NCBI GenBank assembly: GCA_021432635.1
Contig: MU270035.1
Span: 496,001-560,000, forward strand
Direction of reading: 5' to 3'
Source of the DNA: Thozetella sp. PMI_491
Taxonomy: Eukaryota > Ascomycota > Sordariomycetes > Chaetosphaeriales > Chaetosphaeriaceae
DNA: 64,000 nt
Shown: positions 1 to 8,980 of the stretch, piece after piece
How positions within the stretch are numbered: position 1 is the first letter of the stretch
How the letters are laid out: each line of letters opens with the position of its first letter
Program-made: the position numbers and the translations under genes
The notes under the pieces: generated by a model
Told to the model about the DNA's origin: nothing
Seen by the model: only the letters and a program-made list of their open reading frames with translations
Databases searched by the model: none

Positions 1-1
1 T

Positions 2-940
2 CTCATCCAACGCTTCTGGCCTGGGCCGCTGACCATCCTGCTCCCCAACCCGCAGCCTTCGCGTCTGGCACCAGAAGTCACGGCTGGCCTCCCGACGTTT
101 GGATGTCGGATGCCGGCCTCGCCGTTGGCGCGCACGCTCATCAAGCTGGCAGGCGCGCCGCTCGCGGCTCCATCTGGGAACGCGAGCACAAAGCCGAGTC
201 CCACGGCCGCGAGCCACGTCTTAGACGACCTAGATGGGCGGATAGAGCTGATTTTGGACGGCGGCGTGTGCGAGGTCGGCGTTGAGAGCACCGTAGTCGA
301 CGGACTGTGCTCGCCGCCGGTAGTCCTCCGCCCGGGCGGCGTGAGCTTAGATGAGCTCCGCGCATGCCCCGGATGGGAAGGCGTCGAGAAGGCCTACAGG
401 GATCACGCCGAGGAAGGAAACAAGACCGCACCAAGGGCACCAGGGATGAAGTACAAGCACTACAGCCCTCGTGCCAAAGTGGTACTCTATGAAGCGAGCT
501 TCGTAGAGGGGGCGAAGGGTGTATTAGACCGAGATATAGAGGCAGTCATCAAGGAGACGGAAGAGAAGGGCCTCGCGCGCCGAATTGCCTTTATTCGTAC
601 GCAGCGGTGGCCCCCTGCAGGCGGAAGGCAGCAGGAGGGGCTGAAAACAATACCACAGGTCACGGATGGCGCCCAGGCCAACGGGCACGACAACACAATA
701 TATGACGTTCAAGAGGGAAATCTCCTGCACGGGACGGACGGGAAGCAGATAGGAACGCTGCTCGACATCGGGCTGGGCCAAGATGCTAAGGGCGTTGCCC
801 AGGGGCTCTTCTCGGCGCTGCGGGAACTAGATAGACAGGGAGCTGACGTGATCTTCGTTGAGGGTGTCAATGACAGGGACGACATTGCTGCGGCGGTTAT
901 GAACAGGCTTCGGAAGGCTGCTTCGGAGACCAGGGCATAG
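2..940 (+). CDS. SUA5: Threonylcarbamoyl-AMP synthase SUA5, 3' part
   Basis: The reading frame is open from the window edge (frame 2) to a TAG at 938-940, so the 5' end lies outside. The first residues read FWPGPLTILLP, a signature of the YrdC/Sua5 family. APSGNASTKPSPT follows at about 160-205 and VESTVVDG at about 283-306, both typical of the YrdC fold. The C-terminal Sua5 domain begins around APGMKYKHYSPRAKV and runs to the end. Family knowledge: Sua5 makes threonylcarbamoyl-AMP from threonine, bicarbonate and ATP, the first step of the t6A37 modification in ANN-decoding tRNAs. About 312 residues are visible, without an intron. It lies tail to tail with coatomer zeta, 227 nt away. Confidence 0.93.
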   Translation, partial: LIQRFWPGPLTILLPNPQPSRLAPEVTAGLPTFGCRMPASPLARTLIKLAGAPLAAPSGNASTKPSPTAASHVLDDLDGRIELILDGGVCEVGVESTVVDGLCSPPVVLRPGGVSLDELRACPGWEGVEKAYRDHAEEGNKTAPRAPGMKYKHYSPRAKVVLYEASFVEGAKGVLDRDIEAVIKETEEKGLARRIAFIRTQRWPPAGGRQQEGLKTIPQVTDGAQANGHDNTIYDVQEGNLLHGTDGKQIGTLLDIGLGQDAKGVAQGLFSALRELDRQGADVIFVEGVNDRDDIAAAVMNRLRKAASETRA

Positions 941-1167
941 ACATACAGAGGTAGAGGAGGATATATATCAATAGACGGATCTCCCAAGAGACCAGTCCTG
1001 CGTCTGTCAGCTATCCGCTGCGAGAAGAACTTTTTTTTCCAGTCTCGCCCGGCCCGGCTAAGCCAATCCACAACTCCATACCCCAGAAGCCTCCATCGGC
1101 CACGGCTCTATGCTCGCCTAGGTTGGTTCTCCGTTTTCATGCACAACCCAACGCTACCTGGTTCCCC

Positions 1168-1894
1168 TTATATTCCTTGCCGCACCCAGTCCATGAGCTT
1201 GGCCTTACCCAGCTGTGCAAGGTTGTTGACTCCTTGCTCGCTGAAGGGATCAATGCGGCTGAGGTTGACGTCCTGAGTCGGTGCCTTGCTGACCCGCTGC
1301 ACGATGATAGTTGGGTCCGTCTCGAGGATGATACCATCGTCGACGATCTCATCCACGGCGAGCGACACCAGGTCGTAGTTCTCCAGCAGGGTACGCTTGT
1401 CCACCTGCGCCCGGAACAGCAGGTGCAGCGAGTCCCGGAGAGCGAGGATCACGCTGTAGAGGAGAACTTCGTTCTCTGCAAGATACGGTTAGCGGGGTGT
1501 CTGGGGTATGGCGGAGAGGGGTTAGACCGTACCGTTGCCGTCCCCGACAACATAGAGCATGACATCTGACTCCGCCTTGTAGAGAACGATCCTGCCGTCG
1601 TAGAGCAGGATGTCGGCCGTCTGCTTCGCCGTCTTTTGGAGCAGGCCGGACTCAAAGGCTTGCTGAGACTTTAGATCCGGGTACGGCTGATGGGCGCTGG
1701 CAGCAGCGGCGTCCTTGCCGGGCGCGGCAGCGGAGTGCGGCTCGCTGTAGTACTTGGCGAAGATTCTTGACCCTGGTCCAGGTAAGCTGTTTGCCCCCAC
1801 TACATTCGGCTTCATCCCGGGGCCGCTCATGCTCACCATCTTCCGTGCTAAGAATGAGTACCGCATTCACGGACTGCAACGACATTCCAGGCAT
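1168..1894 (-). CDS. RET3: Coatomer subunit zeta (COPI)
   Basis: Three exons on the minus strand: 1837-1894, 1533-1772 and 1168-1475, giving 201 residues. The start MPGMSLQSVNAVLIL and the segments LYDGRIVLYKAESDVMLYVVG and LLYSVILALRDSLHLLFR are typical of the longin-like zeta/sigma adaptin fold. Splicing joins STEDG to SRIFAKYY and GDGNE to NEVLLYS, restoring continuous family sequence; both introns are phase 1. Family knowledge: zeta is the small subunit of the COPI F-subcomplex that coats Golgi-to-ER vesicles. The gene is divergent from MCM4, sharing a 491-nt intergenic region. The Ala-rich loop (about residues 33-45) varies among fungi. Confidence 0.93.
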
Positions 1895-2385
1895 CTTGAG
1901 TGCTTTATTTGCCCCGGGGGGATCTATCTCGGTGAGTGTGCTGGGCCGGGAGTAGAGCGGTGGGCAGTGTAGGAGTGTAGATGATAAGTGTCCCTTGGGC
2001 GCAGTTCACGATCCCGAAGTTGAGTGCGTTGAGCGGTCAATGTGGCTTGACGTCCGCTTGCCCCGCCGAAGGCCTTAGGTACGTACCTTTCTTATCTTAT
2101 CGGCCAAAAGAAAAAGGGGCTTTCTGAAGTGGGTCTGAGTTGGCCCTAGCGCCGTGGCGTACCCCTGCCAGACGCGTATTTCGCGTAAAGTGGTTGCTTT
2201 ACGCGCCCGAGTCGCGTCTTTCACTTTTAATTGCTAGCGCACAGCAGTCGGGCGCTCCACCCACTTTTTGACCTCCTTGTCGCAACTCTCCTTCCCCTCT
2301 CCCCCGTCTTCCACTTCCCCTCGTCAACCACCCTCCGCTGCTGCCTCAGTCTGAACTCCAACTCGCACCGGAACAGCAGCTCAAA
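1895..2385. other. Divergent promoter region, coatomer zeta / MCM4
   Basis: This 491-nt region lies between two start codons. It holds the cluster of cell-cycle-type boxes listed separately, a 12-bp palindrome AGGTACGTACCT at 2077-2088 and a pyrimidine-rich tract (about 2280-2350) just before the MCM4 start, as is common in fungal promoters. I see no further gene. Confidence 0.6.
2172..2217 (+). promoter_or_regulatory. MCB/E2F-like box cluster upstream of MCM4
   Basis: Within 46 nt there is a perfect ACGCGT (2172-2177), a TTTCGCG (2179-2185), an ACGCGC (2201-2206) and a TCGCGT (2212-2217). The cluster ends 168 nt before the MCM4 start codon. ACGCGT is the MCB element bound by MBF, and TTTCGCG resembles SCB/E2F sites; both drive G1/S expression of replication genes in fungi. 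The boxes are seen in the sequence; their use by MBF is inferred. Confidence 0.65.
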
Positions 2386-5300
2386 ATGTCTACACCTCGT
2401 CGCTCGAGTCGGAACTCGGCGACTCCGGGCCGCAACACCCGCAGCTCGCAGGCGCCGAGCAGCCCTGCTGGCCCCTCGACTGAGGGACAGAGGCCCGCTG
2501 CGACACCCCGACAGACCCGGGCGTCGCAGTTGGCGTCTAGCCCTATGTTCTTTGAGTCGTCACCTGCCAATGATGATGCCTCGAACCCCCCTTCATCGCC
2601 GCTCCGCCAGATGAGCAACACCCAGAGCACCGACTCTGAGGGGGGTGCCGCCCCGACTTCGCCGCTCCGCCAGCAGACGGAGACGCAGAGTACCGGCGAT
2701 CGCACGCCACGCGCGAGTGGTCTCATCAGGGGTGAGTACCAAACTCCATTTGTTCGCTTTTTGTAAAGCCTGCCCGGCTAACATGTCTATCTAGACTCCT
2801 CCCCGCTCGTATACGCAGACAGTTCCAGCCCTGGCCGCCAGTCAAGACAACACACCGAGCTCCGAAGCGAGAGCAGCGGCCTCTTTGTGGGATCGTCGCT
2901 GTCTACCACCGGCCGCTCCCGCCGGGGCGATGTCAACCCTGAGCTTGCCCGCCTAGCTGCTCGCGTCCCGCGGCAGATCTTGGTCGGCGAGACAGGAGGC
3001 TCTGGGCTAGGCTCAGATGCCGCGTCTTTTGCGAACATCAACCCCAATACCTCCGAGGCAGACATTCTAGGCGGCGGAAGCCAGAGTTTTGTTTGGGGTA
3101 CGACCGTCGTGGTGGCCGACGCCGAGGCCGCTTTCAAGGACTTCTTGAAGAACTTCACCAAGAAGTACCGCCTCTGGAAGGACGGGTGGTCCGAGGCCGA
3201 CACCCAGAACGACGCCGAGGCCGACTCAAAGCCCTACCTGGAGGCCATGGAGAACATGCTGCTTCTTAGTACAAGCCTGCTCTTCCTCGACATCCGCGAT
3301 CTCGGTGCCTACCCGCGCACCAAGAAGCTGTGGCACCAGATTCAGAACTACCCGCAAGAAATCGTTCCCATCATGGATCAATGCGTCAAGGACTGCATGC
3401 TGGACCTTGCTCGGACCGAGATGGCGAACCAGCGAGCTTCGCAGAGCACCACTGGGGCTCCGCGTCCGAGCCAAAGCTCCGACATTGCGTTCCCCAGCTC
3501 CGAGCGTGGCGACGATCCTGGCACACCGGGTACGCCAGGCACGCCTCGCCCCTCGACTGCACAAGCCCGCGGGCAGCAGCCTACGCTGGAAGACCAGGTG
3601 CTTGACACCGCTTACAAGGTCCGGCCGTACGGTCTAGACAAGACCATCAACTTGCGAGACCTCAACCCATCCGACATGGACAAACTCATCTGCGTCAAGG
3701 GCCTCGTCATCCGCACCACGCCCGTCATCCCGGACATGAAGGATGCCTTCTTCAAGTGCAACGTTTGCGGCCACTCGGTATCGAGGCAGCTTGATCGTGG
3801 CAAGATTCTCGAGCCGACCGAATGCCCCCGTGCACGCTGCTTGAGCAAGAACTCGATGCAGATCATCCACAACCGTTGCACGTTCGAGGACAAGCAGGTC
3901 ATCAAGCTGCAGGAGACACCGGACGCCGTCCCTGCCGGCCAGACGCCGCACTCGGTGTCCGTCTGCGTGTACCACGAGCTGGTCGACTTCTGCAAGGCTG
4001 GTGACCGCATTGAGATTACCGGCTCGTTCCGGGTTACCCCCGTGCGGGTGAACCCCCGACAGCGGGCCGTCAAGAGCGTCCACAAGACATATGTGGATGC
4101 TGTGCATATCCAGAAGGTGGACAGTAAGAGGATGGGTGCGGATCCTTCCACTCTGGCTATTGGTGATGACGAAGCCCCAGTCGACCGTCCTGGTCTGGAG
4201 GAAACCAAGAAGATCAGCCCCGAGGAAGAGGCCAAGATCAAGGAAACCGCTGCGCGGGCCGACATCTACGACCTCCTCTCTCGGTCTTTGGCCCCTTCGA
4301 TCTACGAAATGGACGACGTGAAGAAGGGCATCCTTCTCCAGCTGTTTGGAGGCACCAACAAGACCTTCCACAAGGGTGGCAGCCCCAAATACCGTGGCGA
4401 TATTAACGTCCTCCTGTGCGGCGATCCGTCCACCGCCAAGTCTCAGCTGCTTGGTTACGTGCACAAGATCGCTCCCCGTGGTGTTTACACCAGTGGCAAG
4501 GGCTCCTCGGCCGTTGGTCTCACCGCCTACGTAACGCGCGACCCAGAGTCCCGCCAGCTAGTACTCGAGTCTGGTGCTCTGGTCCTATCGGACGGTGGCG
4601 TATGCTGCATCGACGAATTCGACAAGATGAGCGATTCTACACGGTCAGTCCTACACGAAGTGATGGAGCAGCAGACCGTTTCAGTGGCAAAGGCGGGCAT
4701 CATCACGACCTTGAACGCTAGGACAAGCATTCTCGCATCGGCCAATCCCATCGGCAGTCGCTACAACCCGGACCTACCCGTGCCTCAGAACATCGACCTG
4801 CCTCCGACTCTGCTGTCCCGTTTCGACCTCGTGTATCTCATCCTTGACCGTGTCGATGCTAAAAACGATGCCCGCATGGCTCGTCACTTGATGTCCATGT
4901 ACCTTGAGGATAAGCCGGAGTCTGCTCTATCCAAGAACGACACGATTGTAAGCCCATCTTACTTGTTCCCTCTGCTATCTACGTATGCTGACTTTAACCC
5001 ACACTAGCCCGTCGAATTCCTGACGTCGTACATCTCGTACGCCCGCGCCAACATCCACCCCGAGATCACCCCGGAAGCTGGCGAGCAGCTCGTCGAGGCA
5101 TACGTCGAGATGCGCAAGCTCGGCCAAGACGTCCGGGCCGCCGAGCAGCGCATCACGGCGACAACGCGTCAGCTGGAGAGTATGGTCCGTCTCTCCGAGG
5201 CTCACGCCAAAATGCGGCTGTCAAGCCAAGTGACGGCCAACGACGTGCGTGAGGCGGTGCGGCTGATCAAGAGCGCGCTCAAGACGGCTGCTACCGACTC

Positions 5301-5589
5301 GCAGGGCCGCATCGACATGAGCCTGCTCACCGAGGGTACCAGCGCGGCCGAGAGGCAGCGCAAGTCCGATATGAAGGACGCCACATTGCAGCTTCTCGAC
5401 GAGCTCACGGCCAGCGGCCAGTCGGTCAAGTTCTCCGAGGTTATGCGGAAACTGGGCGAGTCCGCCGGGGTGCAGGTCGACTCGAGCGACTTCGCTGAGG
5501 TGATGAGGGCACTCGAGATGGAGGGCTCTATAATGATCAGCGGCGATGGTGCGAGGAGAACCGTCAGGCGGGTGACGGGCGCGGCATGA
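2386..5589 (+). CDS. MCM4: DNA replication licensing factor MCM4
   Basis: Three exons (2386-2731, 2795-4947, 5008-5589) encode about 1026 residues. A Ser/Thr/Pro-rich N-terminal tail with many SP/TP sites, the expected target of CDK and DDK, precedes the MCM core. A zinc finger CNVC...CPRARC lies near residues 437-465. The AAA+ domain has Walker A GDPSTAKSQ (about 659), Walker B CCIDEFDKM (about 720) and the arginine finger SRFDL (about 790). A winged-helix C-terminus follows. The sequence after QILVGETGG and the segment KIIEPTEC-like KILEPTECPRARC identify MCM4 rather than another paralogue. It acts in the MCM2-7 replicative helicase. Intron 1 is phase 1 and intron 2 phase 0. The promoter has MCB-type boxes. 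Confidence 0.96.
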
Positions 5590-5911
5590 GGAAGGGCTAG
5601 GTTGGGGCAGCAGTGGGGGTAATTATGAGTTACGAGGGACACGCGATCTAGTTGGTACGCGAGCGAGAGCGGACGACGGGCTAAGGAAACGGTTGTTATG
5701 ATGGAACATGCTCACTGAGGTATCGGGCGTCGGCTTGTATCTTGTTTTTCTTTTTGGTGAATCTTTGCTATGGCCCTCCGGCCTTGCCTCCCTATCCCGG
5801 TCCAGACCTTGAAACTCACTTACACACGTGTAATCATGAATAGACGAAACAGCAAAAGTATGGAGATACAATAATCACCTGCACACCATTCCCAATCTGG
5901 TTCTTGTGGAT
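5590..5911. other. Convergent 3' intergenic region, MCM4 / PIL1
   Basis: This is 322 nt between two stop codons. I see only ordinary 3' UTR-like sequence, with T-rich stretches around 5735-5765, and no gene or repeat. Confidence 0.5.
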
Positions 5912-7050
5912 CTACCCTGCCACTGCTGCCGCTGGCGCTGCCACCATCTTATCATTCTCTCCCTTATGCGTCGTTGACTCGGGCGCCGCCGCTGTCTGTG
6001 AGCCTGTCGGAGACTTCGGGCTCAAGCCCAATCCGCCTGACATGGAATGCTCGTCGGCCGAGCTGAGGCCATCGCTCGTACGGTGGCGAATATTCCTTCT
6101 CACTATTCCTGCATCATCATCCTCGATGTCCGGCCGCCAGTTACGCAGGTCGTCTTCAGCGTCATTCAGGATCTGACGCGCCTGGGCGGTGTGCTGGTAG
6201 GCCGCGCGCGTGTTCCCCGGCACGACGGGCGTGTCGTCGAGCAATTTGAGCAGACGCAAGCCGTGCCGCGCCAAGATGGCCTGCTTTTCAGCCCGCTCGA
6301 TGGTGGCAACGAACTCGACCTCGTAGGCCTCCTTCAACTTTTGACGGGTCTGGACAGAGGTCGGTTAGTATGTACCTCTTCTCGCGGTCTCGAGTCCGGA
6401 GTGATGCTTACGATGTTGGTCAGCTGCGCCTCAGCTACCAAGTTTTCGGCCTCGGCCCTAACGAGCTCCTGCTCGAGGATGACCAGCCTGGCGCTTTGCG
6501 GTTCCTTCGCCTTCAGCTTGGCGATCTCGTCGGCGATCTTGTTCTTGCCGTCGCGGCTGGGCTGTACGCTCTTCTCCGTGTTGCGGATCCTCTTGAGGAT
6601 CCCGCGGCTCTCATCGAGCGCGTGCGCGTAGCCCTCTTCCTGCTCGCCCAGCTCGGAGAGCAGCACACCAACCTTGTCGCTGATGTCGTTGATGCCTTCG
6701 TCGTTTGTCTGCTCGCCCCACTCGGACAGCTGGGTGGCAATCGACACGCGCTCCCGGCCGGCTGACTCGTGCGCCGACACCAAGTTGTTCTCAGACTTGA
6801 TGAGCCTGAAGAGCCGCCGGGATAGTTCGGGTTGGATGTTGCCGCGGAGCGACGAGAAGCTGAAGCCGCGCCGGCCACCCGAGCTGGCTGTTGAGCCGGA
6901 GGTGCCGCTGCTGCGGTTATTAGAGCGGATGGAGAGTGCACGATGCCTAGGAGTGATTCTGTTAGTTCGGAAGTTGTTACGTCCATCGGCACCCATACCA
7001 CATCGCTGTAGCTCTAGGGCTTTCTCCCTGGTTGTTAGTGTCACTTACAT
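5912..7050 (-). CDS. PIL1: Eisosome core component Pil1/Lsp1 family
   Basis: Three coding exons on the minus strand: 7049-7050 (only the AT of the start codon), 6412-6946 and 5912-6349, giving 324 residues. The phase-2 intron 6947-7048 starts GTAAGTG and ends CCTAG. Splicing makes ATG-CAT-CGT, so the protein begins MHRALSIRS, matching the conserved family start (yeast Pil1 begins MHRTYSLR). The BAR-domain signature SVQPSRDGKNKIADEIAKLK, LEQELVRAEAENLVAEAQLTNI and LLKLLDDTPVVPG is present. Family knowledge: Pil1 forms membrane furrows (eisosomes) at the plasma membrane. An alternative unspliced start at 7044 would add an unrelated extension, which is unlikely. Confidence 0.93.
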
Positions 7051-7084
7051 GATGCTGGATTGTCCCCTGCCGATCTGGGAGGGG

Positions 7085-7092
7085 TTTATAAA
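7085..7092 (-). promoter_or_regulatory. TATA-like box of PIL1
   Basis: TTTATAAA at 7085-7092 lies only about 35-42 nt upstream of the split start codon. If used, it would give a very short 5' leader. Position and sequence are seen; function is inferred. Confidence 0.4.
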
Positions 7093-8447
7093 GCTATGAG
7101 GTCCTTGGATCTTTCCTTTGCAGCGATCGCAGCAGGGGGGGTCTTGGAGCGCAGAAAGTGAATAGGTCGTCCTTCGGAAGGTGCGAGATGTCGGTCGAGG
7201 TGGCTGATCCTGTAAGAAAGAGGTGGCCCAAGGTTAAGTGCTCCCGATGTGTGTGGGGTGAGCCAGAAGTAAGGTCTTATCCACAAGTGAACGACTTCAA
7301 CGGCATGAATGATTTGTATTCTCGGATCCTGGGACAATGGATCGACCTGGTCTCTAGTCTACTCGGGCAAGTAAGTGCCTGCTTAACTCAACCTCACCCA
7401 CTAGCAGGCGCTATCGCTGGCCACGAGGCTCGCCGGCTCTAGATCTAAGGCAGTCGAGATGACGGGCAAAAAGCTGACTACCGGAAAATAGCCCAGGAGC
7501 TTAATCCGATAAGGCTGGTGCTCGCGCGCTATGAGATCACCGATGGAAGGTTGTGCTCTGTTAACGTTTTGGTTTCTTCACCCCTCCCTCTCGGTGTGGA
7601 AGTGGTTTGTCGCTCAGTCGCTGTCGTTGTCGCTTCTAAGAGCTTCTCATGAGTGATGATATAAGGTGTCGACGCAGGGATCAGCGACGAGATTGACAAA
7701 ACTGAAAAGAGCCCCCGGTATGTCGATCTGACCGACCGGCTGACCTCTCCGGGCGCTCCGTCTCTTTCAGAAGCTGCAATGACGACTCAATCCCGAAGAG
7801 ACTCAAAGCCCACCCTCGGAGTGGTCCATGATGGCACAGAATGCACAATGACGTCATTAGACCGAACCCTTGATAAACTATGACATGGGACGACCGCCCC
7901 ACCCCCACACCCTCCATTGACGTTACCTCAAGCGTCTTCCTGCTACCGCGACGACATGGTCTCCTTTGGGGGGGGGGGGGGGGCTCCAGAGGAAGAAAAT
8001 TGTCCACCGGGGATTCAAGGGAGACATGCAAAGATTACCGGTGCATGAGGGCGCGATCCGTAGACATGATAGAAGCCATCCCAGTTCTTTTTTATTCGCT
8101 ATCCAAGATATGAAGCTGCGAACCGACGACCAAATGATACATGATAGATCCCTCCGTTCCATAGCCCACCGAAACGCCGGACAAACAGACCAGAGCTTCT
8201 TGTACATGCCACATTATCGTACAGAGAAAGAAAAGTTTAAAAAAAATTAATAAAAATATAAGATAACCCTCCCCCAAAAATCCCTGTTTGCTCTCGCTGA
8301 TGCCTCCACCATCCCTTATTATTATAGTGCCCGCTCTGCGCCATGCGTAGAAATAGGACACGTCAACCATGTCATGTCGCACACCATCGCCTCATGAGGG
8401 TGAGGAGATGGGAAGATCGCCGCGCTTTTGAAGATAGTGAGGGGAGA
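7093..8447. other. Intergenic region with G16 tract
   Basis: About 1.35 kb between the PIL1 promoter and the stop of the small His-rich gene. Open frames on both strands are short and mutually overlapping, without recognisable domains. A run of 16 G residues sits at 7968-7983. An A/T-rich stretch (about 8235-8275) may hold 3' processing signals of the minus-strand gene. I see no supported gene. Confidence 0.5.
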
Positions 8448-8681
8448 TTAGACGTAGCGGGTCTTGCTCGACCTCTCGTAGACCACGGGGCCGCTGCTGT
8501 GGTAGCTGTGCACGCTAGCCCTGGGGCTGTGGCTGTAGGACCGGGTCGTCTGGCTGTGGCGGCTGTAGCTAGCACGCGGAGCGTGGTGATGGTGGCGGTG
8601 GTGGGAGTGATGCTGCCGCACGGGGATGATCTCCTCGTGGTAGTAGTATTTGCTTCGGGGTGCTGTAGTACCGAAGCACAT
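8448..8681 (-). CDS. Small His/Tyr/Ser-rich basic protein (77 aa)
   Basis: A single-exon frame from ATG at 8681 to TAA at 8448. It begins MCFGTTAPRSKYYYHEEIIPV, followed by His clusters (HHSHHRHHHH, about residues 24-37) and SPRAS/SSGPVVYERSS motifs to the end. The composition is strongly biased to H, S, Y and R, with no membrane segment or signal peptide. I recall short fungal proteins of the form MC(F/Y)G...YYYHEEI(I/V)P followed by His-rich tails, which supports a real gene, but I know of no function. The frame in the opposite direction covering this interval is longer but has no such structure. Its promoter side contains a G35 homopolymer. Confidence 0.6.
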   Translation of the reverse strand: MCFGTTAPRSKYYYHEEIIPVRQHHSHHRHHHHAPRASYSRHSQTTRSYSHSPRASVHSYHSSGPVVYERSSKTRYV

Positions 8682-8944
8682 GGTGACGGTAGTGCGTGAG
8701 GACGACGTGGTGGCGGTGTTTGCGGGGTGTAGAGCTTAAGTGCTGCGGTAGTAAAGAGCAGCAAGGGTCCTTCTAGGCGGCGGTGACACAAGGTTGGTAG
8801 CGAGGTGTCAGATAGGACGGGATAGATGGCGTGCGGTGGTATAGGACGCTGGATAAGGGGGAAGACCAGGAATGGGATGGGAAAGGGAAACCCAGGATTT
8901 GCAGCGAGAGGATCCGGGCGCCCGATATTTATCATCGAAGCGAA

Positions 8945-8980
<36 letters not shown>

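Noticed and set aside
8372-8935. 187-codon minus-strand frame overlapping the small His-rich gene
   Set aside because: Low-complexity Thr/Ala/Pro translation that is a frame shadow of the His-rich protein, with no family resemblance.
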